54,177 bases of DNA from NCBI GenBank assembly GCA_902571385.1, contig CACGBK010000008.1:1-54177 (forward strand), given 5' to 3'. The stretch is from an uncultured Candidatus Actinomarina sp. GTDB taxonomy: Bacteria; Actinomycetota; Acidimicrobiia; Actinomarinales; Actinomarinaceae. Both the position numbers and the translations under genes were made by a program. The notes beneath the pieces are model-generated. The model did not search any database, was not told where the DNA came from, and was given only the letters and a program-made list of their open reading frames with translations. Below, piece after piece: positions 7,949-17,433 of the stretch (position 1 is its first letter; every line of letters starts with the position of its first letter).

Positions 7949-9435
7949 GTTCAGATCAATTAGTAATTTTTGATACTACTTTAAGAGATGGTGAGCAAAG
8001 TCCGGGAATTGCTTTAACACCCTCTGAAAAACTTCTCATTGCTCAACAATTAGAAAAACTTAAGGTAGATGTGATTGAGGCTGGATTTGCAGCTTCCTCC
8101 CCTGGCGACTGGGAGGGAGTTAATCAAATTGCGAAAAATATAAAAAATTCAACCATTGCTTCTCTAGCTCGTTGCGTACAAGAAGATATTGAACAAGCTT
8201 ATGAAGCTATCAAACCAGCCAATAATTCAAGAATACATGTCTTTACATCTACTTCTGATATACATATGGAACATATGCTTAGGAAGACTAAGGATGAGGT
8301 TTTAAAAGATGCAAAAGAATCAGTAAGGTTTGCAAAAAAACTCTGTGATGACGTTGAGTTTTCTGCACAAGATGCCACAAGAACAGATCACGATTTTTTG
8401 ATTGAAATATTAAAAATTGCTGTCGAAGAAGGTGCAACAACAATAAACGTTCCAGATACTGTAGGTTATGCAACACCTAATGATTATTTAGAACTACTCA
8501 AAAAAGTTTACAGCAAAGTTAAAGGGAAAAATGAAGACGTAATAATTTCAACCCATTGTCATAACGATTTAGGACTAGCTGTTGCAAATTCTTTGACAGC
8601 AATCGATGCTGGAGCCAGACAAATAGAAGGTGCAATTAACGGAATTGGCGAAAGAGCCGGTAATACATCTACAGAAGAAATAATAATGGCTGTCAAGACA
8701 AGACAAGATCAATATGGAGTTGAAATCAAAGCTGAAACAACAGAAATCTCTGAGACTTCTAGGCTTGTATCTAAATTAACTGGTTACCCAGTTCAATACA
8801 ATAAAGCGGTAGTAGGTAGAAACGCTTTTAGTCATGAATCAGGAATTCATCAGCATGGATACTTGAGAAATACAATGACATATGAAATTATGACTCCTGA
8901 CTCCGTGGGACAAGAATCAAAAATAGTTTTAGGTAAACATTCAGGTAGAGCGGGTTTTAAAGATGCTTTGGACAAACTTAACATTGTATTAGAAGGAGAG
9001 TTATTTAATATAAGCTTTGAAAAATTTAAACAATTAGCTGATAGAAAAGGTGAAATTGTTGAAAACGAATTGCGGGCAATTATTGGGCAAGTAGAAATTA
9101 ATGAAGCTCCAGTAAAATTAGTATCCGTATCAGTAAACAGTAAAGATCAATATGCCTCCGCAAAAGTTACCCTCAACGTTAATGGAGAGGATCAAACTAA
9201 AGAAGCTGAGGGTGATGGTATGATACATGCTGCATTTAAAGCTGTAAAAGATATTTTGCAATCTGATGCGGTACTTATTGATTATCGAGTTGAAAGTATT
9301 ACAAAAGGAGCTGACGCGACTGCAGAAATTGTAACTATAATTAACGATGGACAAAATTTAAAACAAGGAAGATCTGTGTCAACGGACGTTGTACAAGGTT
9401 CTGTAGAATCTTTTTTAAATGCATTAAACAAATAA
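7945..9435 (+). CDS. leuA: 2-Isopropylmalate synthase LeuA
   Basis: This 496-residue enzyme commits 2-oxoisovalerate to leucine by condensing it with acetyl-CoA. The TIM barrel begins with Phe-Asp10-Thr-Thr-Leu-Arg14-Asp-Gly-Glu-Gln, and the metal ligands His204-Cys-His206 are visible. The Glu-Ser-Gly-Ile-His-Gln-His segment near residue 298 follows. The C-terminal part (about 380-496) has the length and position of the LeuA allosteric domain that senses leucine. It overlaps ilvC by 4 bases. The closely related citramalate or homocitrate synthases are less likely given the leuB neighbour. No leuC or leuD is in the window. Confidence 0.93.
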   Translation: MSSDQLVIFDTTLRDGEQSPGIALTPSEKLLIAQQLEKLKVDVIEAGFAASSPGDWEGVNQIAKNIKNSTIASLARCVQEDIEQAYEAIKPANNSRIHVFTSTSDIHMEHMLRKTKDEVLKDAKESVRFAKKLCDDVEFSAQDATRTDHDFLIEILKIAVEEGATTINVPDTVGYATPNDYLELLKKVYSKVKGKNEDVIISTHCHNDLGLAVANSLTAIDAGARQIEGAINGIGERAGNTSTEEIIMAVKTRQDQYGVEIKAETTEISETSRLVSKLTGYPVQYNKAVVGRNAFSHESGIHQHGYLRNTMTYEIMTPDSVGQESKIVLGKHSGRAGFKDALDKLNIVLEGELFNISFEKFKQLADRKGEIVENELRAIIGQVEINEAPVKLVSVSVNSKDQYASAKVTLNVNGEDQTKEAEGDGMIHAAFKAVKDILQSDAVLIDYRVESITKGADATAEIVTIINDGQNLKQGRSVSTDVVQGSVESFLNALNK

Positions 9436-9436
9436 T

Positions 9437-10501
9437 ATGAAAAAATATAACATTTCAGTAATTGGCGGAGATGGAACTGGACCCGAAGTTGTTGATGAAG
9501 CTTTAAAAGTTCTTGAACAAACAAAATCTAAATTTGATATTGATTTTAATTTTATAATGAACGATTTAGGCGGAGATAGATATTTGAAAAGTGGGGATCT
9601 TGTAACTGAAGCTGATGTTGATGAACTCGGTAACAGTGATTCAATATTGCTCGGGGCAATTGGTCACCCTGATGTTAAACCTGGAATTCTTGAGCAAGGT
9701 ATCTTATTAAAATTGAGAAAAGAATTTGACCAATATATTAATTTGAGACCTGTCGTATTGTACCCTGGGGTTGAAACTCCACTTGCTAATAAAACACCTA
9801 AAGATATTGATTTTGTGGTTGTTAGAGAAAACACCGAGGGGCTTTATGCTGGAGCAGGTGGTTATATTCATTATGGGACTGATAAAGAGGTTGCCACTCA
9901 AGAATCTATAAACACAAGAAGTGCAATACAAAGATGTATTGAATACGCTTTTGAATATACAGTCAAAAATAATAGAAAAAAGATAACATTATGTGCAAAA
10001 ACCAATGTACTTACTTATGCTCACGATTTATGGGAAAGAGTTTTCTATGAAGTAGCAGAAAAATACCCAGACATTGAAACAGATTATGGTCACGTAGATG
10101 CTGTGTGTATGTGGATGGTTAAAAATCCTGAATGGTTCGATGTCATTGTGACAGACAACATGTTTGGAGATATTATCACTGACTTAGGTGCAATGATTCA
10201 AGGAGGTATGGGTATTGCAGCAGGTGGGAATATTAATCCTCAAGGGGTATCAATGTGTGAACCAATTGGAGGTTCTGCACCTAAATATACAGGTAAAAAT
10301 GTAATTAATCCCCTCGCATGTATTGCAGCAGCATCAATGATGCTTGATGTGCTTGGTGAAGAGAAATATGCAAATAAAATTGAAAGCGCAGTAATTAAAA
10401 CTGCGCAGCAACTAGATTCTCTTTCAGCTGGAAAGATGGGTATGGGCACATCTGAGGTTGGAGATATGGTAAAAGATTTTATTTTGAATGATGAAGAATG
10501 A
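9437..10501 (+). CDS. leuB: 3-Isopropylmalate dehydrogenase LeuB
   Basis: The 354-residue protein belongs to the isocitrate/isopropylmalate dehydrogenase family: Gly-Gly-Asp-Gly-Thr-Gly-Pro near residue 9, Arg-Glu-Asn-Thr-Glu-Gly-Leu-Tyr-Ala near 131, and Asp-Asn-Met-Phe-Gly-Asp-Ile near 236. It oxidatively decarboxylates 3-isopropylmalate with NAD+. A tartrate or isocitrate dehydrogenase of the same family is possible from sequence alone; the place one base after leuA decides for leuB. Its 3' end overlaps the nitroreductase start by 14 bases. Confidence 0.9.
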   Translation: MKKYNISVIGGDGTGPEVVDEALKVLEQTKSKFDIDFNFIMNDLGGDRYLKSGDLVTEADVDELGNSDSILLGAIGHPDVKPGILEQGILLKLRKEFDQYINLRPVVLYPGVETPLANKTPKDIDFVVVRENTEGLYAGAGGYIHYGTDKEVATQESINTRSAIQRCIEYAFEYTVKNNRKKITLCAKTNVLTYAHDLWERVFYEVAEKYPDIETDYGHVDAVCMWMVKNPEWFDVIVTDNMFGDIITDLGAMIQGGMGIAAGGNINPQGVSMCEPIGGSAPKYTGKNVINPLACIAAASMMLDVLGEEKYANKIESAVIKTAQQLDSLSAGKMGMGTSEVGDMVKDFILNDEE

Positions 10502-11096
10502 AAATAATCATCTAAAAGAACTGCTGTTAAATAGAAGAGTTGTTCGAAATTATTTAGACACAAATAAAGAATATCCAAATTTATCAGACATACCAAAACT
10601 AACAATAAAGATACCAACAGCAGGATTTTCAAGGGGTATTGAGATTGTATCTGTTGAAAATAAAGAAAATATAAAAAAACTTGCTATTTATGCAAACGAA
10701 GAAAGTTATTTAAAGAAGGGTTATGGTAAGTGGCTATCAAATTCAAAAGCAATATTTCTAATTTTGATAAATGAACAGGCATATCATGAAAGATACAAAG
10801 AACTTGATAAGCAAAATCAAACTAGTTCAAGTAATTGGAGTGTCCCCTATTGGTATGTAGATGCAGGAGCTGCAATGATGAATTGTATGTTATTAGTTGA
10901 AGAAACTGGATTGAAAAGTGGTTTTTTGGGATCTCATAATATGCAAATACAAAAAATTAAATCATTACTTGTGATACCAGAAGATATTGAAATTTTAGGT
11001 TTTGTTACAGCGGGTGTTGAAGGTGACTCAACTAATTTAAAAAAAGAAAATTTAAATAAAAAGAAACTTTTACACAAAGAAAAATATGAAAAGTAA
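10488..11096 (+). CDS. Nitroreductase-family flavoprotein
   Basis: The 202-residue product has the nitroreductase fold pattern: an N-terminal Arg-Arg-Val-Val-Arg FMN-phosphate motif (about 16-20), Pro-Thr-Ala-Gly near 46, a central Asp-Ala-Gly-Ala-Ala-Met segment near 126, and a C-terminal Gly-Phe-Val-Thr-Ala-Gly stretch. Such proteins bind FMN and reduce nitro-compounds, quinones or unknown metabolites. It may start at either of two adjacent ATGs (10488 or 10491), both inside the end of leuB. The substrate is not known, and the operon position suggests no specific role. Confidence 0.75.
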   Translation: MMKNENNHLKELLLNRRVVRNYLDTNKEYPNLSDIPKLTIKIPTAGFSRGIEIVSVENKENIKKLAIYANEESYLKKGYGKWLSNSKAIFLILINEQAYHERYKELDKQNQTSSSNWSVPYWYVDAGAAMMNCMLLVEETGLKSGFLGSHNMQIQKIKSLLVIPEDIEILGFVTAGVEGDSTNLKKENLNKKKLLHKEKYEK

Positions 11097-11880
11097 AGAA
11101 ATATCATCATTAGCAAATCCAGAACTTAAATTTTTAATTTCTTTAAAGAAAAATAAGCTTAGAAGACAAGAACAAAAATCTTTGGCTGAAGGTTATCGGG
11201 AAAATCTACAACTAATTAGTTCAAATTTTGAGATTGATACGCTTTACATTTGTCGAGAATTCTTTATTGGTGAAAATAATCAAGAACTAATAGAAAAGTT
11301 TAAAAATAAAAATGTGAGAATTGTAGATTTAACAAGCAAGGCATTTAAAGCAATATCTTATAGAGATAGGCCTGATGGGATGATTTCATTATTCAAAGTC
11401 AAAACACAGAATATTGATAGTAAAGATTTATCAGGTCCAATTCTAATTGCGGATTCAATAGAAAAACCTGGCAATCTTGGAACGATGATTAGGACAGCAA
11501 GGTCTTTTGATATTACCAATATAATTTCATCAGATGGAGTAACTGACTTCTTTAATCCAAATGTTATAAGATCCTCAATAGGTCATATTTTTAACATAAA
11601 TATCTTCTCTGAAAAGTCCAAAAAAATTATCTCTTATCTACAAAGATTAAATTATGAAATTATTTCTTTAGATCCAGACTCAGCAAACAGTATTAAATCA
11701 TATAAACCCAAAAAAAATTATGCCCTTGTAATTGGTTCTGAACAATATGGAATTTCTGAAATATGGAAAGATAATGCATCACAGATCCTCAAAATCGATA
11801 CCGAAAACAAAGTTGATTCTTTGAACGCATCAGGTGCTGCAGCAATAGCTATGTGGGAATTTTATAAAAACTATGAATAA
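11086..11880 (+). CDS. SpoU/TrmH-family RNA 2'-O-methyltransferase
   Basis: The 264-residue protein has an N-terminal substrate-binding segment (Ala-Glu-Gly-Tyr-Arg-Glu near 34) and the three SPOUT motifs. Motif 1 is around Glu-Lys-Pro-Gly-Asn-Leu-Gly with an Arg-Thr-Ala-Arg (about 126-140). Motif 2 is Val-Ile-Gly-Ser-Glu-Gln-Tyr-Gly near 217. Motif 3 is Val-Asp-Ser-Leu-Asn-Ala-Ser-Gly-Ala-Ala-Ala near 244. It would methylate a ribose 2'-OH in rRNA (RlmB-like) or tRNA using S-adenosylmethionine bound in a trefoil knot. It overlaps the genes on both sides (11 and 8 bases). Confidence 0.88.
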   Translation: MKSKEISSLANPELKFLISLKKNKLRRQEQKSLAEGYRENLQLISSNFEIDTLYICREFFIGENNQELIEKFKNKNVRIVDLTSKAFKAISYRDRPDGMISLFKVKTQNIDSKDLSGPILIADSIEKPGNLGTMIRTARSFDITNIISSDGVTDFFNPNVIRSSIGHIFNINIFSEKSKKIISYLQRLNYEIISLDPDSANSIKSYKPKKNYALVIGSEQYGISEIWKDNASQILKIDTENKVDSLNASGAAAIAMWEFYKNYE

Positions 11881-12364
11881 TCAATTATGCATACTAGATA
11901 TCGAGACAACCGGTTTTAAACCTGAAGATTCTGAAATACTTGAATTATATATTTTAAAAGTTGTTGATAACGAGATTATTGATGAGTTTTATAGCTTGTT
12001 CAATACAAAGCAAAAAATTGAAAATTCTCATATTCATGGGATTACTAACGAAAAAGTAAAGGATTCTCCATACTTTGAAGAAAAAAGTTTAGAAATCAGA
12101 GAATTTGTTGAAGGATCTGTTCTAGTAGGTCACAATATTGACTATTTTGATTTAAAGTTTTTAAATCATTACCTTGATCAACCATTAGATAACAAAACAA
12201 TAGACACTGTCTTACTTAGTAGGGCTAAATTGAGTGATAAAATAAAAAATCATAAATTAATCACAATTGCTGAATATTTTAATGTCTCAATTCCTACTCA
12301 CTCTGCAAAAGATGACGTAATAACAACTTTTGAAATTTATAAAAAACTATCTTCAATACAATAA
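11873..12364 (+). CDS. DnaQ-type 3'-5' exonuclease
   Basis: The 163-residue single-domain protein has the DEDDh exonuclease motifs. ExoI is Asp-Ile-Glu-Thr-Thr-Gly at 9-14. ExoII falls in Gly-His-Asn-Ile-Asp-Tyr-Phe-Asp near 83-90. ExoIII ends His-Ser-Ala-Lys-Asp-Asp near 143-148. A His-Ile-His-Gly-Ile-Thr segment typical of DNA polymerase III epsilon-like proofreading enzymes is near 53. It could be a stand-alone proofreading or RNA-trimming nuclease. It overlaps the methyltransferase end by 8 bases and stops 4 bases before ccmA. Confidence 0.85.
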   Translation: MNNQLCILDIETTGFKPEDSEILELYILKVVDNEIIDEFYSLFNTKQKIENSHIHGITNEKVKDSPYFEEKSLEIREFVEGSVLVGHNIDYFDLKFLNHYLDQPLDNKTIDTVLLSRAKLSDKIKNHKLITIAEYFNVSIPTHSAKDDVITTFEIYKKLSSIQ

Positions 12365-12368
12365 AGTT

Positions 12369-12971
12369 GTGTCAGAAATATTTTTTAAATCAACAAATTT
12401 AACTCTAGGTTATTCGAATCAAGTAGTTCTTAGCAATCTGAATCTTGAATTAAGTGAAGAAAATAACTACCAGATAATAGGAAGAAACGGTGCCGGCAAA
12501 TCTACATTAATTAATTTCATATCGTCAAATTTTGATGGTACAGATTTTAATTCAGAGGTAACAAGAACAAAAAGTAACATCGACCAAATCTCACCATATG
12601 CAACATTAATAATGGAATTAACATTTTTGGAAAATATTAAATATTTCACAACAAAGTCTGAATTATCAATAGATGAAAAAATAGCCATCTCAAAAAATTA
12701 TTTACCTGAAATATACTTGGATGAAAAAGTGAAAAACTTTTCAAGTGGAATGATCAGAAGGGCGGAATTATCAATTATTGAAATAAAAGAACCGACCGTT
12801 TTGTGTATTGATGAACCATTAAATTTTCTAGATTCTGAAGGTATTAATTTATTAAAAAATTTAATTGATAAACGTGCCAAAAATCAAAAATCTAACATTC
12901 TATCAACTCAAGAATTAATTGATTTTCAAGGTATCAATTTTGAGGTAATAGATTTAAATGAAAATGAATAA
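12369..12971 (+). CDS. ccmA: Haem exporter ATP-binding protein CcmA
   Basis: ABC ATPase of about 200 residues. Walker A Gly-Arg-Asn-Gly-Ala-Gly-Lys-Ser-Thr is at 38-46 from the chosen start, the signature Asn-Phe-Ser-Ser-Gly-Met is near 123, and Walker B ends Leu-Cys-Ile-Asp-Glu-Pro near 146. With CcmB it energises release of haem-loaded CcmE in System I cytochrome c maturation. An upstream in-frame ATG at 12330 would overlap the exonuclease by 35 bases. The GTG at 12369, 4 bases after that stop, gives a normal CcmA N-terminus and is preferred. The ccmB overlap of 14 bases supports the assignment. Confidence 0.88.
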   Translation: MSEIFFKSTNLTLGYSNQVVLSNLNLELSEENNYQIIGRNGAGKSTLINFISSNFDGTDFNSEVTRTKSNIDQISPYATLIMELTFLENIKYFTTKSELSIDEKIAISKNYLPEIYLDEKVKNFSSGMIRRAELSIIEIKEPTVLCIDEPLNFLDSEGINLLKNLIDKRAKNQKSNILSTQELIDFQGINFEVIDLNENE

Positions 12972-13596
12972 GCACATAATAAAGAAAGAATTATTAGTTG
13001 AACTTAAAAATAGTTCTTCACTTTTTCTAATTACTCCAACTATGACCGTTCTGATAATTATTTTTCCAATTTTGATTGAAAATAGATTTGCAGTTGATGA
13101 AGATTTATTTATTGTATCTCATTTATTATTTCTGATAATATTTTCAACTCTTTTTGCAATTAGAAAGCCAATTATTCTCGAACGATTAATTAGAGAGTTA
13201 AATTTTGGAAATTACAAAAAAATAGAGTTTTTTAATAGTAAAGTTGTTTCAGAATTTATAATTTTTCTTCCTCAAATTATTATTTTAAATATTTTGTATT
13301 CTGCATTTACCAACTCGAGTGTTAATGTGTCGATTGTCTACTTTTTATTTTCAATTATATTTTTTGCTATTAATGCAAGCATGATAAATATAATTTTTCA
13401 GATATTTACTAGCTTTAATAACAGATTTGTTCAATTCATTCTCATTACTCCAATGTACCTAGCTTTATCATTCTTTATAGGTCCACTGTGGTTAGGTTTA
13501 GGACAGGATATAGCTAATATTTACTTATTAATGTATTTAGGAATTACAGTTTTAATTTTTGCTATTGCAAATTTTTACCTTGAAAGGACAAATTAA
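12958..13596 (+). CDS. ccmB: Haem exporter membrane protein CcmB
   Basis: The 212-residue protein has about six hydrophobic segments and follows ccmA and precedes ccmC, the standard order. Sequence similarity to CcmB is mostly in topology and in the Arg-Lys-Pro-Ile-Ile-Leu-Glu-Arg segment near residue 62. It forms the membrane part of the CcmAB transporter that acts on holo-CcmE. The start overlaps ccmA by 14 bases, and the stop directly abuts the ccmC ATG with no spacer. Confidence 0.85.
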   Translation: MKMNKHIIKKELLVELKNSSSLFLITPTMTVLIIIFPILIENRFAVDEDLFIVSHLLFLIIFSTLFAIRKPIILERLIRELNFGNYKKIEFFNSKVVSEFIIFLPQIIILNILYSAFTNSSVNVSIVYFLFSIIFFAINASMINIIFQIFTSFNNRFVQFILITPMYLALSFFIGPLWLGLGQDIANIYLLMYLGITVLIFAIANFYLERTN

Positions 13597-14265
13597 ATGA
13601 TGTTATATGGACCGCTTGCGGTTTGGATATTAGTAAGTGCTTTTGGACCATATGATACAGTTCAAGGGCCCTCTTCTAAACTCCTTTATGTTCATGTACC
13701 AACTGTTTGGATAGCTTATCTTGCATACACACTGACATTTATATATTCATTGTTATATTTAATTAAAAAAAACCCAAAGTATGATTCAAGAGCTGAAGCA
13801 AATGCAAAATCAGGTGTATTATTCACTGCTTCAACACTTATTGCTGGATCTGTATGGGGAAAGTTTACATGGGGAACATGGTGGGTTTGGGGTGACGCAA
13901 GACTTAACTTAACCGCAATATTGTTGCTAGTTTATCTTGGATATTTAGCTTCTAGAAGATTCAGTGATGATTTATCCAAGACAGCAAAAAATTCATCGTT
14001 TATTGGGATATTTGGTGTTATTCAAATACCAATATTACATTTTAGTGTTATATGGTGGAGATCAGTTCATCAACAAGCTTCTATTTTAAGTCAGGAAACA
14101 GTTTCTACTGGTGATGCTCCAATGTCTCCAGACATACTAACTACACTTCTAATAAGCGTTTTGCTTGTAACACTCGTGCATGTATTCCTTGCTAAGAAAT
14201 TTAGAATGAATTCTGATCAAATATGGGATGATTATCTAAATCCAAAATCAAGGGCTAAAATCTAG
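13597..14265 (+). CDS. ccmC: Haem-handling membrane protein CcmC
   Basis: The 222-residue, roughly six-helix protein contains the tryptophan-rich haem-binding loop Trp-Gly-Thr-Trp-Trp-Val-Trp-Gly-Asp-Ala-Arg-Leu (92-103). Candidate axial histidines are His33 (Tyr-Val-His-Val-Pro) and His158 (Trp-Arg-Ser-Val-His). CcmC loads haem onto CcmE on the outer face of the membrane. No ccmD, the usual small partner gene, fits in the 7-base gap to ccmE. Confidence 0.95.
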   Translation: MMLYGPLAVWILVSAFGPYDTVQGPSSKLLYVHVPTVWIAYLAYTLTFIYSLLYLIKKNPKYDSRAEANAKSGVLFTASTLIAGSVWGKFTWGTWWVWGDARLNLTAILLLVYLGYLASRRFSDDLSKTAKNSSFIGIFGVIQIPILHFSVIWWRSVHQQASILSQETVSTGDAPMSPDILTTLLISVLLVTLVHVFLAKKFRMNSDQIWDDYLNPKSRAKI

Positions 14266-14272
14266 ATAAAAA

Positions 14273-14677
14273 GTGAAAAAAAATTTATTTCTCATCTTTG
14301 TTGGGATTTTTATAATTATATTTGCAAGTATTAGAATTGCTTCAAGCAACACTATCTACTACTACACGACAACAGAAGCTAACTATTTATCATCTACATC
14401 TGATGAAAGAATTAAGCTTGGTGGATTTGTTGTATCTGATTCTGTAAAAAAAGGTGAACTTGGTGCAACAGAATTTTTAATTACCGATGGAAATGTGACT
14501 ATGAAAATTAGTTTTGATGGATTCATCCCTGAACTATTTCAAGATGAAATGGGTGTGATACTAGATGGTTATTTTAGTGATGATATCTTTTACTCCGACG
14601 ATATGCTTGTGAAACATGACAATGAGTATATATCTGAGGATGGAGAAGTGTATGACGTAGAAAATTATTCAGAATGA
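14273..14677 (+). CDS. ccmE: Haem chaperone CcmE
   Basis: The 134-residue protein has one N-terminal membrane anchor (about 4-20) and a small beta-barrel domain. The haem-attachment motif is Lys-His115-Asp-Asn-Glu-Tyr119, the His-x3-Tyr type of proteobacteria rather than the Cys-type CcmE of archaea and some Gram-positive bacteria. It binds haem covalently through His115 and passes it to CcmF. The start codon is a GTG 7 bases after the ccmC stop. The 3' end overlaps ccmF by 4 bases. Confidence 0.93.
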   Translation: MKKNLFLIFVGIFIIIFASIRIASSNTIYYYTTTEANYLSSTSDERIKLGGFVVSDSVKKGELGATEFLITDGNVTMKISFDGFIPELFQDEMGVILDGYFSDDIFYSDDMLVKHDNEYISEDGEVYDVENYSE

Positions 14678-16557
14678 TATCATCGATTGGTATTTTACTA
14701 ACTTGGGTAGGATCTTTAAATTTAATTATTTTATTTTTTTCAAATAATAAAAAAATTTTTCAGTCTCTTGTAAGAATAAATTTATTAATACACTTCATGT
14801 TGTTTTGCTTACTTGAGATAGGACTATTTTTAGATGATTTTTCGATCTTTTATATTGCAAATCACTCTGCAGCTACAACTCCTCCAATATATAAATTTGC
14901 TTCACTGTGGGGTTCTTTAGATGGCTCTATTCTGTTGTGGAATTTTGTATTAAGTATTTATTTCTATTTATATATTAAATTTTATAAATCAACTACTGAA
15001 ATTTATGATATAAAAATCTTTGCATTAATTATTTTATTTTTTAATGGTTTTACAATTTTTAGTTCATCACCTTTTGCTGGATGTGTTCAATTGGCATCAA
15101 TAGGGTGTCAAGATTTCACCTTATTACCATTTCAAGATTTAGTGGTATCAGATACTGGAAGAGGTCCAAATCCTCTTCTTCAAAATCATCCTTTAATGGC
15201 AATTCATCCTCCAATACTTTATCTTGGTTATATTGGTTTAGTGCTTCCATTTGTGATTTCAACAAGTGAGTTATTTAATAATTATAAAGATGAAAACTGG
15301 ATTAAAGTCGCTGAAAAAGCTACTTATTTTCCCTGGCTCTTTTTAACAGCAGGTATTACATTAGGAGCTGCGTGGTCTTATGAAGTTCTCGGATGGGGTG
15401 GGTACTGGGCGTGGGATCCAGTAGAAAATGTTTCTTTTATTCCATGGTTATTAGCAACTGCTTTTTTGCACTCTTCTAAAACACAAATCAAAGAACAAAC
15501 ACTTATCAACTGGAATTATGTACTTTCATGCCTTATGTTTCTATCAGTAATTTTTGGAACATTTATTACAAGATCAGGTGTATTAATCTCAGTACATGCA
15601 TTTTCAAACGGAAACATAGGCACTTATTTACTTATTGGATTAGTAATGTTTACAGGTTTGTTTGTTTATATTGGCATAAAAAATGTCAATTATTTTAAAA
15701 GCTCAAAAAAGGTAGAACATCTTTTTGGAAGATCTGGTTTCTTTGTCGCAAATAATATTGTTTTATCTGCATCAGCATTAATAGTCTTGATTGGGACTAC
15801 ATACCCAATTTTTTATGAATCTTTTTTTAGTAAACAACTAACCATGGGAAGATCTTTTTACGATATATTAGTTGGGCCATTACTTTTGATTCTTATTTAC
15901 TTAATGGTATTTTCTACAAAAGTATCAAAAGTAAATTTGAATTTAAAAGAATGGATAAGCGAAAATCAAAATCAGATTAATTTATCTCTTATTCTCTCAA
16001 TAATTTTTACGGTTTATTTCAATGCTTCTTACAAATTTATAATCACAATATTTGGGTCAATTTTGTTGATAATTGTTATCTCTAAAAATATATTAAGAAG
16101 ATTTAAAAAAACTAAACTACAAGGCAAATATTGGACTGGACAAATTTCCCATCTAGGTGTTGGAATTTTTGCTGTTGGATTAATAATGAATGTTACTCAA
16201 AGTTATTCAAATGAACTAATTATATCTGCTGGAGATGAAGTTAATTTTGGTGATAAAGAATTTTTAATTCTCTCCCCTTTTGAAGAGATAAAAAGTGAAA
16301 AAAATGTAATAAATCTTCCTATAAAATTTAATAATAAAGAAAAATATGCTTCATTAAATATTTTTAAAAATTCATCACAGCAAGCAATAAGTTCACCTGC
16401 AGTATTTAGAAGTATAGAGAGCGACACATACGTAACCATCAAAGTGATAGATGAAGATAAATATAAACTAATATTTAGAGAAAATTATGGCATATTCATA
16501 TTATGGCTTGGTTTAGGTATCAGCTCAGCATCGTTTCTTACGAGGATTAGAAAATGA
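14674..16557 (+). CDS. ccmF: Cytochrome c haem lyase subunit CcmF
   Basis: The 627-residue protein has many membrane spans and the WWD haem-binding signature, Trp-Gly-Gly-Tyr-Trp-Ala-Trp-Asp-Pro-Val-Glu-Asn beginning at about residue 241. It also has His-rich loops (His-Pro-Pro-Ile near 176) and a periplasmic domain near the C-terminus followed by a last helix. CcmF receives haem from CcmE and attaches it to the Cys-x2-Cys-His site of apocytochromes with CcmH. Length is typical. It overlaps ccmE and ccmH by 4 bases each. Confidence 0.96.
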   Translation: MISSIGILLTWVGSLNLIILFFSNNKKIFQSLVRINLLIHFMLFCLLEIGLFLDDFSIFYIANHSAATTPPIYKFASLWGSLDGSILLWNFVLSIYFYLYIKFYKSTTEIYDIKIFALIILFFNGFTIFSSSPFAGCVQLASIGCQDFTLLPFQDLVVSDTGRGPNPLLQNHPLMAIHPPILYLGYIGLVLPFVISTSELFNNYKDENWIKVAEKATYFPWLFLTAGITLGAAWSYEVLGWGGYWAWDPVENVSFIPWLLATAFLHSSKTQIKEQTLINWNYVLSCLMFLSVIFGTFITRSGVLISVHAFSNGNIGTYLLIGLVMFTGLFVYIGIKNVNYFKSSKKVEHLFGRSGFFVANNIVLSASALIVLIGTTYPIFYESFFSKQLTMGRSFYDILVGPLLLILIYLMVFSTKVSKVNLNLKEWISENQNQINLSLILSIIFTVYFNASYKFIITIFGSILLIIVISKNILRRFKKTKLQGKYWTGQISHLGVGIFAVGLIMNVTQSYSNELIISAGDEVNFGDKEFLILSPFEEIKSEKNVINLPIKFNNKEKYASLNIFKNSSQQAISSPAVFRSIESDTYVTIKVIDEDKYKLIFRENYGIFILWLGLGISSASFLTRIRK

Positions 16558-16910
16558 AAAAATACGTTTCTCTATTTTTATTACTGTTTCTTTTAGGACT
16601 TCCTTCTATTGTTTACGAGGATAATGATTCACGATACGAAAAGTTGAGCAAGAGTTTATTATGCCCTGTATGTCAAGGTGAGACTCTTTTTGATTCCCCT
16701 TCTGAGTATGCAGATGATATGAGGGGTGTTTTAAAGGAACAAATAGCTAATGGTCTTAGTGATGAACAAATCATGAGCTATTGGACTCTTCGGTTTGGTG
16801 AAAGAATAAATACTAATCCACAAGATACAAACCCTTTTTTATTATTAATTCCAATATTTTTTGGTGCACTTTTTGCTTATATTTTTTATAAAAAGGTAAG
16901 TAATGACTAA
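16554..16910 (+). CDS. ccmH: Apocytochrome thiol reductase CcmH
   Basis: The 118-residue protein has an N-terminal signal-like helix, the redox motif Leu-Leu-Cys37-Pro-Val-Cys40-Gln, the conserved Leu-Arg-Phe-Gly-Glu-Arg segment near residue 81, and a C-terminal membrane helix (about 95-112). It keeps or presents apocytochrome c cysteines in reduced form outside the cytoplasm. It overlaps ccmF by 4 bases and the following TPR protein by 8. Confidence 0.95.
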   Translation: MKKYVSLFLLLFLLGLPSIVYEDNDSRYEKLSKSLLCPVCQGETLFDSPSEYADDMRGVLKEQIANGLSDEQIMSYWTLRFGERINTNPQDTNPFLLLIPIFFGALFAYIFYKKVSND

Positions 16911-17433
16911 GTGGATTATCTCTTCATTTTCTTTTTTAATATTTGCTGCTGTACTATTCATTAATCTTCAAAATAATTCAGAAATTAATGATGAATTCAA
17001 TACTAACTTAGCAAATGTTACAAATGAAGAAATGGAATCAGTTATAGATCAAAATCCCGATATTCACCCTATGAGAATGGCTTTAGCCAACAGATATTTT
17101 GATGATTTAGATTACTCACAGGCCCTACCCCATTATATGTATATCGCTGAAAATAGTGCTGATAATGAATTAAAGAGTTTTGCATTAGCTCAAATTGGCT
17201 GGATGGTTTATGAATCAAATAATTTGGACGTCGCAACGACATATTTAAATGAATCACTAAGAATAAATTCAGAATCTTTGGTTGCTAAATCATATCTTGG
17301 AATTATTTACATCCAAGATCCTGTAAAACAAAATGAGGGTTTAGAAATTCTTAATTCTGTTATTCAGTCAAATAAACTGAGTAAAGAAGATAGAAATTTT
17401 ATAGTTGAGATACTCGAAAATTATGAAAAATAA
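16903..17433 (+). CDS. ccmI: CcmI-like TPR protein of cytochrome c maturation
   Basis: The 176-residue protein has one N-terminal membrane helix (4-22) followed by two to three TPR-like helix pairs (Ala-Leu-Pro-His-Tyr near 72; Ala-Thr-Thr-Tyr-Leu-Asn near 111). CcmI (CycH) proteins use such TPRs to hold the C-termini of apocytochromes for the CcmFH complex. It is shorter than proteobacterial CcmI, and the assignment rests on topology and its place after ccmH. Confidence 0.7.
   Translation: MTKWIISSFSFLIFAAVLFINLQNNSEINDEFNTNLANVTNEEMESVIDQNPDIHPMRMALANRYFDDLDYSQALPHYMYIAENSADNELKSFALAQIGWMVYESNNLDVATTYLNESLRINSESLVAKSYLGIIYIQDPVKQNEGLEILNSVIQSNKLSKEDRNFIVEILENYEK

Noticed and set aside
10240-10632. 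130-codon minus-strand ORF opposite the end of leuB
   Set aside because: Antisense to leuB and the nitroreductase start; hydrophobic composition is what the reverse complement of AT-rich coding sequence gives.
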